Assembly (NCBI GenBank): GCA_029891345.1
Contig: CM057009.1
Coordinates: forward strand, 301,049,466 to 301,113,465
DNA from: Dryococelus australis
Taxonomy: Eukaryota; Arthropoda; Insecta; Phasmatodea; Phasmatidae
Length of the DNA stretch: 64,000 nt
Direction of reading: 5' to 3'
A program made the translations under genes and the position numbers. The notes beneath the pieces are model-generated. The model saw nothing but the letters and a program-made list of their open reading frames with translations. It made no database searches and had not been told where the DNA came from. Shown here in pieces: positions 32,878-46,892 of this stretch (positions within the stretch are counted from its first letter, which is position 1; the number at the start of each line of letters is the position of its first letter).

Positions 32878-35800
32878 GTAAGTTCTACATATAAGTTGAT
32901 TCAGAAATATAATTGGGTTATGAAAAAATAATTTTGGTCCTTTTGAAAATGAATTATGTTATCAAGAATTTCACATGAATGCATGCTTTAAGTCTGTGAA
33001 TATTATTTTGCCCAGAATGTTTAAACGTTTGATGACACTATCCCATTTTATACAACTCATCTTTTACATGCACTTAAATTTCACATTTAAAGCAAGACTC
33101 TATTTACTCATACATACACTTTCAAAATATTACTTAAGCTGTTCTTTACAAATTGTGACCTCATAGTAACCACTGGTGCACCGTTCTCGTGGGTTCCTAC
33201 TGAGTTAACTTTCAATAAATTGGTAGAAGAAGACCGGAATTTCTCAGCCACACTGGCATTTCCAAGTCAAAAGAACAGGAGGGGCAAGTACTACTTCGCC
33301 AACCCCTCACTCTTTCAAAACCATACATTGGCAAAAAAAATTTTTGAAGAATAACCAAGGTTACAGTAAATTATCAGCAATATACTTGTAACATAAAGAA
33401 GAGCTCAGAAAAATTTGCTAATGGTATCCTGTAAAGCTTGTAAGTACAGATGGGTAATTGTTCCAATAACAAGTATTATTTTCATTGTTTAATATTGGAA
33501 GCCTATTTGTTCCGAAATGGCTTTAAGGTTTTTTTCATGTGAAGTACATAAATTATTGTCCATTTCATGTAGGTAGGGTAAATTTTGACATTTCTAGAAA
33601 AGTAGCACGGCCGCAATGTATCCTAGCACCGCAGCTGTTTTTGTCATTGAAGAAAAAGACGTTTGTAAACAAATGTTTTGAGTCGAATGCACCTTTGCAA
33701 TTTCCTCCTTCCATGTGTTACCTGTCATGGCAGGAACAAATCTGTTGCTAGGTGACTTACTTCCAGTATTTAATGTAGTATATTATAGCTAGTTTGGCAC
33801 TGCAACCTGTTTTATATTTTAATAGCAGAGTTAAATTTCTCGGGGTTATGTTTATTTTATTTTGAGGGAAAAAGGAAACAGTGAGGCGGTGAGGGGCTTT
33901 AGTTTAACATCTTTTGTGAGACTATATTATCTGATGTTCTTACGAGTGTGTGGCATTTAGAATAGCACATTTTTTCGATGGAGCGAGTGGAGAATTTAGC
34001 TCATATGGAAGTAACATTTAAACTATTTAACTTTGTAAATATTAACTTTAATGAAAAACAAAATGTGATGCATACGTCGCAGTTCGTATTCTTACTAATG
34101 CAGCAATATATAACACTTTGACCGAACTTAACATTACACTCAAATTTACTAAAAATACACAAATAAACAAATATTATTCACTTACTACAAAAGCGTGGAA
34201 AGTGAGGGCTCTTTAAGGCTCCGTGCATTTCAATAATTATATTATCAGTTTACAAATACATTTACAAAACATGCAAATATACTATTTGTAAAATTCGCAA
34301 CCTCTTGAACGTGTGTTTTTCTTTGCCAATACATGTAAATTTACACAAAATACATGTTGGTTCGTCACTAGCATTAAACAATTTATTTGCAGAATCATCC
34401 TGTAAAATCAACACTAGGCATGTTTCATGAAACCAACAAACCTAAACTTAGATAAGTAAATAATATTCGTGTCACTTCATTGCAGACAGCAGTAAGAAAA
34501 ATGGTGGAGCGATGAGTTTTAACATGGCGGCAAATACATGTCGATTAATATTACATTTCACTTAAGAGAATTTACTACAATGGTACCTACAACCAACAGT
34601 GCTTGAAAATAACAAATAAATAAATATTTAACTACTGAATCAATATTCCAACAACACCAACAAGATATTTTCATAATAAACACAATGAGAAAAAGAACAT
34701 GCACAAGACCTTCAACGGGCTGGACACTGGAAAACATTAACATGGCTAGCCATTGGTTGGAAACGTTTACTGTTTGTATGTGTCAACATAATTTGTCATA
34801 ATTGCTAAACATGATTTTAAAGTGCAGTCACTAATGACCAAGAAAATTTAATAATGCTTTAGAAACATAATTTAAAACATAAATGTTGTAAGTATAAATA
34901 AGATTTTAAATTACAACTTTTACTTCTGAGTACTATTTTCTCCCAAAGCCAACATCAAAATAACATAATTAAAAACACGGATCCCACAGCAGTTCATTAT
35001 ATGATACCATATTTTACGAATGAGAGCATTTACTGTTTACATAGTGTGTAGATTGGTTACATTGTCACAGATTTTACCCCACTTTATGAAATGTACAATA
35101 ACAGTGTCTTAAAAACATTAAATAAATAATTGCTAAAATATTCCCCATAATATGTATAAATGTCAGGAAATAAACACCAAAAATATTAGTAAAATATATT
35201 TTAGCAATGTATTGTTGTACGTTGTATCCTCCAAAGTCCATAGTTCGCAACTACATTAACACAGTGGCTTCAATTAGCATATTTGCACAGGCCCATCAAG
35301 AGAGGGGGTTAAGTGGTTGCAATGCTCAAAGGCTCGGCCCGATGTCCGGGGGGGGGGGGGGGGGCACCATTCGGGGCAGACTTGTTAAATTTTTATTTAT
35401 TAAAAAAGTATTACGTGAAAATCTAATTTAGACACTCAAAATACCCTTTCTTTGCATGGATGATGACTATTTATACTGTTGTAAAGGGTCAATTTGTTTT
35501 GGTGATAGGTATGGGGAGAGACCCACAACACGCATTTCTCAGGGGTCCGAAATTTATCTATGTGGGCACGTAATTGCATATTGTTTTTAATATTCCATGA
35601 TTACGACATCATACACTCCTGTCTTTGATTTAATGTGTTTTAACATTGAGAATTATCTCTGACCTTGTGCTGATGTGATGGATGTAGAGAGATATATATG
35701 AGAAGCATCTTCATAATGTACGGTTTGGCAAGGAGTATTCACGCATTGAATCACACGTAGTATCTGCTGATTTTGCACAAATTTTACTACGAAAAAAATA

Positions 35801-37930
35801 TTTTGGTAAGGCTAGACAAGTTTTCATATTTTATTTACCACATACTTGATGTATACAGGGCTATTAAATGACTGTGCTTTTAAAAATGGATGTTGAACAA
35901 TTTTTTTTACTGTATTTTTATGTAGCAGGGAATTAACTTGTGTGAGAGCTAAAAATGATTTGAAATGTTTCACATAAAGGTATTTTTATGTTCAAAACTC
36001 ATCTTAAGGTCAAACAGAAATGATAATACTAAACAAAACAAGGGATTTTCCTATTTTATCTCAAAATAATCTTAATAAGTGACATTAGTAATTCATTTAG
36101 AAAGGCAACCAAATTAATTTTTGCTTATTGTCCACGTAATTATTTTGTGGAATTAGTGAGCAATGCAATTTGTATTTAGGCATGTGATGCTTAATAATGT
36201 GTATGTGAGCAAAGAAAAATATTTTTGTTTTTATGACTGGATATAGGCCATGTGACAAAATAAGAAATTAAAAAATCGAGGTATTAGAGTCTTGTTAAAG
36301 TTCGTAATCCATGATACAAAATTATATACAAATTCAGGCAAAAGATTCTGCGAGACCTCTTTTGCAAGCCTGCATGAAAGCTAGTATGTCATGTTCTATA
36401 GAATTACCTGTAACACGAAACTTACTGCCACACATGTAAACATGCAAACATATTTTTGAATTTTACTTTTGAAACTGCATTTTATACGATGGAGTTAACT
36501 CAAAGGTTCTGCAACCCTAAGTGTCTTGTTGTAATAATTTGAACTTTTTGTGTGTTAAATAAAAACGGATATTTATTGTGATTAAAATAACATCAATAGA
36601 AATCATCATTGTAAGTTTTCATCTAGTATTTACTTTCCTGTTGTTTAATAACTTTATCACGGTTTCTCTTAACAAAATTAATGACAATTATCATAACAAT
36701 GATCACGTTACCACCACCTTTTTCATGATATCGCTGTTAATATCCAGAATGTCTTCACTTTTTTCATCACCCACCACCCTTATTCTTATTGGCTAAAATT
36801 TGCACATTGTAGGAAATTTCCCGTTGAAAATTGCACATGTACAATTATCAAAGCATCCATTAAAACTGCTAACATGTGGGTAATTAAATAAAAAAAAAAC
36901 TATTCATACTATACACCACACAGGTTTATATTGTGTCTTCCAAGGAAACTGTTATCATGGTGCCAATGCTTTAATGCAATAAATTGGTATCAAATTATTT
37001 TTCTCAATACCACATTCCCAAACCTTAGCAGTATATGCATGTAATTTAACTGGCCATTTAAATAATTTAAATTAAAGAAACACAAAAAATTCTGAGAAAG
37101 TATGTGAAGTAACAGGATTTTAATTCTTCTGTTTATAATAATTACATGTTTTCACCTTGAATTTAAGAAAATAAATTTCAATCTATCTCAAAGGAAAAAA
37201 AATTTTTAGTATACTTAAAATTGCTTGAAATTATAGATAGGATTATTTTTTGCTGAATTCCATTTAATACTGTAATTCCATTAGTGGCGTGTGGTTCCAC
37301 TATCACACTAAAGGGGTAAACTTATTTTAAAATACAAAAATTTTCACTAAAGTCCTTACAAAAATGTACCCTAATTTAACTGTTTTTAACTGACTTACAA
37401 TAATCCGTGTTTACAACCACTTATACTAATAAAGCGTGCCCTGAAATATGTTTTCGAACCCAGGTGCCAGGAAAAGTCCTTATAAACTATATTCAGAATG
37501 AACTTCCCCCCTCCCTTAACCTTCATTGACCAAAGCATAATTGCCTTGAGTCAACCTTAAATCAAACTTGTCATGAGAAGCCTGTTGGCTTAAATCAAGC
37601 TTCCTATGCAAGTCAGAAATTTTGACTCAAGTTAACTATACACCGCACGTCAAGCTTATAGAAATCTTGATTAGTTAAACTTATCGCAAGCTTGCACTGG
37701 GAACCTACAATCATAATTCAAGCCATCTGTAAGTTTCCCGTTACCAAGTAGGTGCCAGTCATGAGCACTGCCGTCCCTAGCAAAAGTAAAGCCAAGTGCA
37801 AGGATTTCTGTGAGGCACATCCCTTCCATTATCCGCCACTTTGCACAATATGCATTTACAATGTGTATTTCAATCTTATATCTGATTAAATAATTGTTTA
37901 TTAAGTACTGTGCCCTAAAAACATTAATAT
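32878..37930. other. Long AT-rich stretch, no gene seen
   Basis: No coding region on either strand that I can support. It contains a run of 17 G at 35348-35364 with a GC-rich lead-in (35290-35345), and several AT-rich homopolymer tracts. Read as intron or intergenic host DNA with unrecognised repeats. Confidence 0.45.
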
Positions 37931-37934
37931 GTGC
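37931..37934. repeat. 4-bp target duplication GTGC, left side of gypsy D
   Basis: GTGC precedes the LTR here and follows the other LTR at 46893-46896. The LTR ends are inverted (TGAC...GTCA in the left LTR). Confidence 0.65.
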
Positions 37935-39308
37935 TGACATGGCTTGGCACCTTGCGACAGGCGACAGATAACTAATTTGACAGAAACCCAAATGCATGGC
38001 TAGATATTATTGAATAGTTAGAAGTTCGGGTAGGGCGCCAGCACATCTATGTCACAGGGGAGCATGTGGACTCTGGTACTCAAGGTGGTAGTTCATCGAC
38101 AGCCACATGGCGTATCCCTCTCGCAGCTCACATTTATAGATGATGTAAAATAAAAGTCTCCAATGCCTCTACATTATATAAATAAGGACGTGGTCTTATA
38201 CTGTGGAGTGGGCCAGGAGCCAAGGTGAAATTATCATTAAAATAACAAAATACAAGAATTGATGTTATTACGTATACTGACAGAGTGTGATCACACATAC
38301 AATCACAAACACAAAATCCCTAGAATACTGCAGGCATGGCATACAAGGCCTGCCATCAGTCAACACTGCAAAAAGCCCTGGTTAACGTGTGGGAATTGCA
38401 AGCAGTTAAATCTCCGGGGCCACAAGACTACGGAGATGAGATTGCGAGCATGGGGAGAAAAGAAAAGAATTATTGTTCCGGTTTAAATACACACTTACTA
38501 TTGCTGTTACTGACCAGGCAAGGTGATAATGTTTCCCCGTGATGTGAATGTGTGCACCCTTTTAGGCACGCTGAACTAGACTGAGGAGTGTGGCACTAAG
38601 ATGCTGTTACCTAACGGAGATCTCCCATCACCTCAGTGAGGGTAAACCAAATTCGTAAATATACACTTAATACATGTCCAAAAACAGAAACAAGCAAAGC
38701 AAAACACTAAGGAATTAAGACATTATTTCCAACACATTATTTATTTCAAATGTTCTGTGTCTCTGTTGCTATTCGTTGCTGGGAAATTGCTATCACTGGA
38801 AAAAGTCTGAATGGACTTGCAAAAGAAATCATAAATAATAGCAAAATTATACAAGACACTGGACTACGACAAAACCCTTCAATTACAATTCATTAATATA
38901 AATATTAATTTTATAAAAGCTTAAGGAATCCAAGTTTGGGGGCTTAGCATGGCGGCTGCCAGAACTACCAAGATTAATTAAGATTAACGTTACACAAAAC
39001 AGAAATTATAAATATGCCCTTTAAAACAAAAAGAAACACAGCAATAAAACTTATAAAATATGTAATTAATTTAAAGTGTCACCAATTGTAGACTCTGCTT
39101 TAGGTGATCACAGCACTCGTTCTTAAAAACAAGGTAGGCACTTGTTCTCTCTTGGCGAGGCAGGTCATTCGGGTCATGTGATTGGTCATTAACCAGTTGT
39201 GTATGAACGGCATCAGAACCCATGCACTTCACGCACGGCCATGTTTTGCTGATGCACGAGCGGGAAGCATTGGTCTGCCTCCCAAGCATGGAAGTGAGAG
39301 CTACGTCA
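37935..39308 (-). repeat. 3' LTR of gypsy D
   Basis: 1374 bp. Matches 45423-46892 in landmark order (catggctagatattattgaatag; ggcgtatccctctcgcagc; cattatataaat). Relative to the other LTR it lacks about 110 bp near 39085-39100. Ends are TGAC and GTCA on the + strand. A TATA-like and an AATAAA-like motif are present on the element strand (about 38170 and 38738). A polypurine tract of about 22 bp (39313-39334; pyrimidines on +) lies just inside, as required at a 3' LTR. Confidence 0.8.
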
Positions 39309-39339
39309 AATGCCCTCCCCGCCCCCTTCCTTTTCAATT

Positions 39340-40485
39340 CGTTGAGACCAATGAGAGGGATGTGTCTGCCTCTGGCAGTGAAGATTACGCTGAAGTTCAG
39401 CAGGAGGTTGGACAGTGACAAGGGGTGCTGCGTCAACATATGAGTTGGGAATGGCCAGTTCATTACCTCATATGACATCTCGGGCTGAGGCTGACGACAT
39501 CAGGAATGCTGGGCGTCCATGGCGACTGCAATGTGCCCGGTCCTTGGGCTGCTGAAGGGCGCATGCTGTATGCATGCGAGAACAAGCTTGAGCCCTGGTT
39601 GGTGCACTGCTGGTGCCAGAAGCGAGGCAGTCGCCCGCTGTGTTGAAGCCATGAGCTGGTCGGATGGTGGTACACAGACCAACAGGTCGTTCTAGCGGTA
39701 AAACTGAACCCATCTCTTTGCTGTGGATATTGTCACTCATTGTTGGATATGGGTGTGGGCACATCTCCCTCCAGGTGGTGTCGATGAGCTCCGGCGCTAC
39801 CCATTGAAACTCAGTGGTGACAGCTATCTGCACAGCGGCTGGAAAGCCGTGAGAGTCGTGGGGGACTCCTCTCCTCTACACATGTCACTTATTTCAACCC
39901 CTCCCCTTTTCACTCTGAACTCTGTGTTCTTATTGGTGCGTGGATGACAGCAGGCAGTGCAGCGACTGGAAAGCCGCAAAACTCGAGGGGCGATGTTTCC
40001 CCTCCTAGGTCATTGTTTTCTTCTGTTGCAGGTGTCATGACAGGTGCGGTAACAGGTTTTGTAGTAACTTGAATCCCCTGAAAAATGAGGCGTGATCTCC
40101 CTCCTGACGGCATTGAAATTGTACTCAGATCGAAGCCTTAACTTGGGTTAGACGGCAGGAACTATTTCACATCTGCCTCAGAGGCACTATGGTACCAACA
40201 AAATCTTTTTCCGCTTGTTTTTCTCCCAAGTCTTCCTTGTTGGCAGGCGGGCGTGGTTCTCCATTACCGTCCGGCATGGAAAGTGAACAAATACTGTCCC
40301 TATGAACCTTACATTTCCTCCTGGGTCTCGTTTGTATTAGGTACAACGTCTGCCTAGTTCATTCAAGAATTTGGTGTGGACCAGTCAACTAGACGTGAAT
40401 CCTGCACAAAAATATTGTCTGGCGGTCTATAGGTGTCTATAGCTTGCTTGTAGACATAATTATCTGGCAACAAAGACTTAGGTGG
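39340..40485 (-). other. 3' region of gypsy D, frame relics of unknown type
   Basis: Between the integrase C-terminus and the polypurine tract, several short minus-strand open stretches (39468-39833, 39910-40113) are proline- and serine-rich without a recognised domain. They may be the end of the pol frame or a lost third gene. Confidence 0.3.
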
Positions 40486-41395
40486 TCACTTTGTTTTTGA
40501 CAGCCATTTCTGGACATTACGTTTCTGGTAAGCCCGGGCTTCATGATGATACAGCTTCCTATCCTCTTCTCTCACCTCAGAGTTTGTATCTTCTGGGTTC
40601 AAGTCCGGTGAATGGCAGGCAAACTCTTCTGGGCATACTACGACTATGCTATACAACAACTCAGCAGGAGATTTCCTGGTAGCCTCTTTTGCGCAGTTAC
40701 ACAAGCAGAAAGTTGTATTTGGTATACGGTATGCCCATGTTGTATGGTCTTCTTCGACCTTAAGGCTAAGCTGTGCCTTTAGATCCTGATTCCTACACTC
40801 TGTTGGATTGGCATATGCATTATAAATGTCAGCCATGTGGTGATCGAAATGCCATTCAGTACACAACCCCTTTTAACGTGGTAAGGAAAATTGTTTGGTG
40901 TTATGGCTAAAGAGCATCTTAGGGTATCCCCAGTGGGGAAAAAAACTCCTTTCTCAAGGCTGAAGCTATGAGGCGTATGCATGAACTTGGCAATGTGTCC
41001 AGCTTGCACAAACATGTAAACAAATCAGTTACGACAAGGATGTAAAACTTTTACCCTGATGAACATGAGTAACGGCCCATTAGATCTAAGGTGATTGCTT
41101 CATACGGGTTATGTGGTAACCTTTGTTGCTGTTAGGCAGCTCCTTCAGATCTGCAGGTTTTGTAAACATTACAACAGCGGTACGGGTTAACGTTCTCTCT
41201 AACCTCCTTTGTGGGGCCAAGCCACAAATAAGATGATGTGATGTTACGAACAGTTTGTACTATGCTGGGTGTGTTATGCCAGGGTGTTCCGACAGACAGT
41301 TGTGGTGGGGGACGTGAATGACAGTAAAACGTGCTCCCGACGGCACATAGTGGCTCCACCAAACCTACTGACAGGCTGTTGTTCCACGTCTCCAA
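40486..41395 (-). pseudogene. Integrase relic, gypsy D
   Basis: Minus strand. Zinc-binding and linker region (SSYLWLGPTKEVRENV, about 41180-41230; RCCNVYK, Cys pair near 41165). The core region near 41060-41120 carries the first aspartate (LDLMGP-type). About 40780-40830 has YNAYANPTECRNQDLKAQL, the region around the catalytic glutamate (usually YHPQANPxER). Then come WAYRIPNTTFCL and KSPAELLY. Stops and frame changes split it. Confidence 0.7.
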
Positions 41396-41639
41396 GAGAT
41401 TATCGAATACTAGTGATTATCAACTACTCGCTAACCCTATAACACTTCCTGTTCACACTGTTCTTTGATTTCTTTAATCTCAATGGATATCTGATACTAA
41501 TTTCTAACGGAAACATATAAATCATCTGCACATGTTCCCACGAGGGGGCTCTGTTTTGTTTAGCTCGCCGCAATCTGTTGCAGGAGCACAGGTGGAGTTG
41601 TGCCGTTATTCTCTGGAGGTCATACCGTTTCCCACTTTT

Positions 41640-42080
41640 CCTCATCTATCGCAATTTCCGTCTCTTACGGGGAACGTGACAGGACATCGACCAGCTGATT
41701 AACTCTGCCGGGCAAATGTTCAACAACAAAGTCAACGTTTAATAGTAGCATTGACCACCTTATGAGCTTACTACGGTCTTCACGCATATTGTGTACCCAT
41801 AACAAACACAGGTTATCCGTTTTTAAGGTGAATCACCTGTACTCTTCAAGAACATGGTATCGTTTTATGGTCCAGTTAATTAACAATAATTCACGTTAGT
41901 GAATGTTGTAACATATCTGTGTTGCCAAGCTTGGCACTGGAATAGTCCATAACACACCGCTCTTGACTATCCCTATACTGAAACAGTACTGCATCAATGC
42001 ATCCTTGACGGGCATCTGTATGCAAATACAGGTGACAGCTCGTAATGAAGCGTGCAAGAGCATGACACTGGGAGATATTC
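41640..42080 (-). pseudogene. RNase H relic, gypsy D
   Basis: Minus strand. LKTDNLCLLWV (about 41800-41830), NMREDRSKLIRW, then DFVVEHLPGRVNQL and DVLSRSP (about 41690-41745). This is the standard Ty3/gypsy RNase H end. Decayed upstream part; non-functional. Confidence 0.7.
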
Positions 42081-42906
42081 TACTTCATTTCTTCGAACAC
42101 ACACTGCATGCTGGTGTCCCACTTGTACTTCCTAGCAGGTGAGAGCATTTCAGTGAGCGGGCAATGATTACGGAAAATCTTAAATATTTTACCTATGCCA
42201 GTTGATCAGGTCGAAAAATTGCATAACCTCTTCCGTGTGGTGGGCACTGGATACTCGTCGATGAGGGCTAACTGTTCTGGCATTTTAAATGTCAATTGGG
42301 GGGGGTGGGGTCTGTCTCCATCAACCATGTGTCCAAAGTATTTGATATTCATTTTACCTATGTTAAATTTCTGATTGTCACAGGTTAGACCCGTCAATTG
42401 CAAGTATCTCCAGAACAATCGCCAAGTTGCGTGCATGGTACTACAATGTCTCTAACCACACAATCACGTCATCTAGGTAGGCCATTGCAAAATCTCCTAC
42501 TATGCCATCTAGGACTTTTATCATCATACACTGAAAGGTAGATGAGCACACTTAAGCCCAAAGGTCGTGGCGAAGAATTGATATCAGCGACCATCTGGTA
42601 CAGTGAATGCCGTTTTCTGCCAATCTTCCTGTTTTACCAGAACCTGACAGAATCCACTTTTCAGGTCGAAAGATGACAAAATTTTCACTTTGCCAATTTC
42701 ATTAAGTGCAGTGTTTACACTTATGAGTGGGGGTAGGGTTCTCTCTGTGATTTGGTTTATGGGGCTGACATCAATACAAAACTGCTACGCTACATCTTCC
42801 TAGGTCGCTAATGTTCTGACGGTTCAATCACTTTGCCACATAACTTTTCTGCTCTTTGGCTATTGATTACATTCAATAGGTGTACATCACAATCCGTAGG
42901 CAATGT
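42081..42906 (-). pseudogene. Reverse transcriptase relic, gypsy D
   Basis: Minus strand. The C-terminal part (42206-42436) reads LQLTGLTCDNQKFNIG and YFGHMVDGDRP, the usual AGL-x-KC...LGH block, followed by the thumb ending PVPTTRKRL. Upstream palm boxes are recognisable only weakly across frameshifts (FGLKCAHLPF near 42545). Confidence 0.65.
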
Positions 42907-43529
42907 TCAGAACGGATAGTTGTGAACTGTTTTTATTTCATGCTCTGCAACTGTTGTACGTCCAAGTGGATCGGCCCGTGTGAAATAATCTTTTCTCACC
43001 TTTAAGATGTCTTCGAAACCAGAGTGATATTCTGCCAGAACACCGTGATCAAAGTTATCTAGTTTTACAGGCTGTACGTTGTCTTCTACACATCTGCCAA
43101 GAAAGTAAACAGTGCGTTTGACATGCTTGCCGAAATGAATTATATCCCACAGAACCTCTACAATTACGTACTGATCTTCAATCTTATGTACTCCGAAGAC
43201 AACATCTTTGCGTACCTTTCTTGAAATTAAGGCAGAAACACACATTTCAAGCCCCTGATACTTACTTCAAGCTGAGTGACGCCAATAAAATTACTCTTGC
43301 CATGCAGTGTATCGTGTTCTACTGATAAGCTGGTTCCTTGGATGTCTGAAAACATGAAAAGCTCTGCATGAACAAAGTTGTGCAAAGCCCAGGTGTCAAT
43401 CAAGGAAACAATTGACACATGCGAAACATAAACAAGCACTCTCAGTAATTTGTCAATGGTGGTACTCACCTGTCCAAAGTAGGCATCTGACCAGTTGTTT
43501 ACCTCACGTTGGGATGCTGTAGCAGACAT
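42907..43529 (-). pseudogene. Protease and pre-RT relic, gypsy D
   Basis: Minus strand. The protease segment (43227-43529) has LIDTWALHNFV in place of LVDTGAxxxF, so the active-site glycine is changed to tryptophan. The linker 42907-43245 ends with DPLGRTTVAEHEIKT, the typical pre-RT block (LGRTxxxEHxIxT). Confidence 0.7.
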
Positions 43530-43555
43530 ACAGGCGGAGTAGGCGAGCCCCTGAC

Positions 43556-45422
43556 ATGATCCTTCCCTGTCGGTGCGTTTCCCTTAGCAGAAATTCCTCT
43601 GTTGGGGCACTGTCTGTGGCAGCGGTATTGTTCATCATGGCATTTTCGATACCGTGGAACCTGGCGCTAGAACTCAGCGTTGGCAGTGCTGGACAGCTGG
43701 GTGGGCACTGGAATTGTACCTTTGTTCGCCGTCACGCTCGCGACATGGTCTTCCTGTGCTATGACGGTCACGTGTGCGTAAAAATTGCCTGGGTTATTCA
43801 ACACCGGCACTGTGTGTTTTCGCAGCTCGTTGAACAGTCAACTGATTTCACTCCGCTTTTTGAGTCCTCAATGTCCAAAAAGTAACCGCGCTGTCGGTGT
43901 AAGTCACAATGGGTCTGAGTTTTACGCGATACTCACAACAGACCTTGTAGAACACTGGTATCCACTGTATACCATTGGTCGTAAAGCCTGTGGATAATCT
44001 GGGAGCACTGTATCGACAATTGATTCTAGCACATCCTCAGTGGACAGATGCTGGTAATGATGGTTGGCCAAGCTGATTTTCCATCCCATAAATGCTTCCA
44101 CACTCTCTTGTGGTGTTCCTCAGTGAACAGGGATAGCTGTTGTTTCAGCGTTGTGTATGTGCTGGCCTACCTGGCGGTGAACTTTATCGTGAACTGTGTC
44201 CAGGTCATGTTATAGTCAGTCACCGAGCGAAACTAGTTCTTAGCATCTACTACTAGTTGAGCCCCTATGGCATTCGGCCACTCTTCGACACTAACACCAT
44301 ATCTCTGCATTCTGTTAAAACACCCTGGAATCTTCTGCTAGAAGTCCAGAAAACATCGGAAGTGTTTGAAAATGGGCTGGTCTGTTAACTGTAGGGTGAA
44401 CTTGTTGCTGTACTGGCGTTCTGACTCGCTCTCTTGACTGTCTCGGCATTGGGATGGGTGGCATACACCGTTGAGAAGTGTGCCACGCCCCTCTCTGCAG
44501 CATCTGCATTACGTCATAGGGTTACAATCACATAAGCATTGTTGTTATAGACAATGGCCGGCATGCACACTTCACAGCGGAAAATTCCTTCCCAATAACT
44601 GCTCCAGTCACTGTCTGAAAAACGCTTCTGATAGTAGTTATTAATAATCAACAGATTACATGTGACAGTAACATGTACTCATCGGCACAGTCTATCATTG
44701 CACTTGTTTGGCATCCCACTGAAAGAAGGAAATCTGTGGGGGTGATCAGCTGTGTTGCAGTGGGCTGGCTCGTTTGGATGTTGATGCAGTCCTGTCCATA
44801 TGTACTGTTCTGGTGTGTGAAAACGTCTTTTAACAGAGATGGCCATTCTTCAGCTGTCAGGCAGGCAAAGTGTGCTTCTTGCTGGCACAGCTCACAGTGT
44901 ACTATGTAGCTGCTAGGAACGACGCTTGTAGTTCATGAGCAGTGAACTACCCTGTTGGGCGAAATCACTGTCGGAGCGAATAAAACACATCTTCCTTCTG
45001 GTACACAGAAACAGATGTTGTCTTGCTGGTCGTATATTTAATACAGGTACAATGAGACAGGCTTTCTACATGATGGACATGTTTGTTCGACGTCCCACAT
45101 GTTGGTCGGAAATTCCATGCCACTGATGTTTGGGGTCGTACGAAAAACACATGCGCACTAAGGGTTCCTTTTGGGTAGCCACTCGGAAGAACTAGCCTGG
45201 TGGGGTGAGTGGTCAGCGTACGATGCACACATGCACGTCAAGTGTCAGGCATGTGGGGACGTCATAGGAAACTCCGCTATGCACAGTGACGTCATGGGTA
45301 TCTCCACCCTCCGAACCAAGTGGTTTCCCAAACAATGGCGGACTTCCGGAACACAAATTTTTCCGCGACATGCTTGTTTTTCACAACACGCATCTTCAGG
45401 CCACACTAGTTGCAGTGCTATA
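43556..45422 (-). pseudogene. gag relic and leader, gypsy D
   Basis: Minus strand. The gag-like relic includes QTLPMFSGLLAEDSRVF (44318-44370; usually FSGxxxEDxxxF) followed by decayed capsid helices (FRSVTDYNMTWTQFTIKF, about 44190-44240), then about 500 bp with no clear domain up to protease. Upstream 44520-45422 is leader with no recognised primer site. Confidence 0.6.
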
Positions 45423-46892
45423 TAACGAGGCTTGGCAGCTTGCGATAGTCAATAGATGACAGATTTGAGAGAAACCCAGATGCATGGCTAGATATTATTG
45501 AATAGTTAGAACTTCGGGTAGGGCGCCAGCACATCTATGTCACGGGGTAGCACGTGGATTCTGATTCTCAGGGCAGTCGTTGGTTGACAGCCATGTGGCG
45601 TATCCCTCTCGCAGCTTACATTTACAAATTATGTACAATAAAAGTCTCTAATGCCTTCACATTATATAAATGAGCACGTGGACTTACACTCTGGAGTGGG
45701 CCAGAACCCAAAGTGAAATTAATATTAACATAAAATAAGACAAAGAATGATGCAATTATATATATATTATCTGAGTGAGATCACACATACAATCACAAAT
45801 ACAAAATCCCTACAATACTGCGGGCATTGCATGCAAGGCCCACCATCGGCCGAAACTGCGACAAGCACTGGTTAGCACGTGTGAATTACAAGTAGTTAAA
45901 TTCTCTGAGTGAGTGTACCTACGGGGATGAGATTGCAAGCACGGGAGAGAAAAGAAAAGATCTTTATATGTTCCTGTTAAAATACACACTTACTATTGCT
46001 GTTACTGTCCAGGCAAGATGATGAAGTTTACCTGCGACGTGAATGCGTGCACCCTCTTAGGCCCGCAGGACTAGACTGAGGTGGATGGCGTTGAAAGCCC
46101 GATACCTAACAGAGATCTACAGCTTACTCCATGAGGGAAAATCAAATTCATACATGTACAAAAAGAAACCAGCATACACTCTGAGGAAGAAAAGCATTAA
46201 TTCCGATACATTATAATTTATTTAAAACTTTCTGTGTCTCTTTTGCTATGCGAGTTTGGGAAATTGCTATCATTGCAAAAAGCCTGAATGTGCTTACAAA
46301 ATAAATAGAAAATCATAGTCAAATTATACAAGTCACAGGACATTGACAAAACCCTTCAATTACACTTCATAAAATTAATACATTAATTTAGTGAAAGTTA
46401 TAGGAATACAACTTTTTGTGCTTGGCATTGTGGCTGCTGGAACTACCACGATCAATTAATATTCATGTTACATAAAACTGATATTACAAACATGCCCTTT
46501 TAAAAGTATAAGAAACACAGCTATTAAACTTAAAAATTATATAATGAATTTAAAGCATCACCAATTGTAACTTCCATTCACTATGCAGGCCAAGTAGCCG
46601 TGCACTCTTTAATTAATTTCACATCACATAAGGAAAGCAAACGGGAGATAATAATAGCCCGTGTTTACTTTAGACTCACCTTTTGGGGGATCACAATAAT
46701 CTGCCATAATAACTACTTAGGCACTGGTTCTCTCTTGGCAAGTCAGGTCATTCTGTCTCACGGCACGAATTATTGATACGTTTTGCACAAACGACATCAA
46801 CACCCATGCACTTCATGCACTGCCATGCGTGACTTATATGCAAGCAAGCAGCACTGGTCTGCCTCCCGAGCAGGGCAGTGAGGGCCACGTTA
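45423..46892 (-). repeat. 5' LTR of gypsy D
   Basis: 1470 bp. On the element strand it begins T(G/A)ACGT and ends GTTA, with one change each from the TGAC/GTCA ends of the other LTR. It is followed outside by GTGC (46893-46896) and then the duplicated flank. The outer 159 bases recur at window positions 1-158. Confidence 0.8.

Larger units (their letters stand above)
37935..46892 (-). mobile_element. Gypsy D: near-complete Ty3/gypsy element, 9.0 kb
   Basis: Two LTRs (1374 and 1470 bp), a 4-bp GTGC target duplication, a polypurine tract next to the 3' LTR, and gag, protease, RT, RNase H and integrase in order on the minus strand. All frames are broken. The element also ends at window base 158 in the duplicate, so it inserted before the duplication. 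No known tRNA primer site was recognised after the 5' LTR (minus strand TATAGCACTGCAAC). No env recognised. Confidence 0.85.

Noticed and set aside
35207..35431. 74-codon frame with a polyglycine run
   Set aside because: The glycine run is the G17 tract; no other protein-like feature.
39468..39833. 121-codon minus-strand frame as a third gene of gypsy D
   Set aside because: Not recognisable as env or any domain; overlapping frames of similar length suggest chance in a GC-richer segment.
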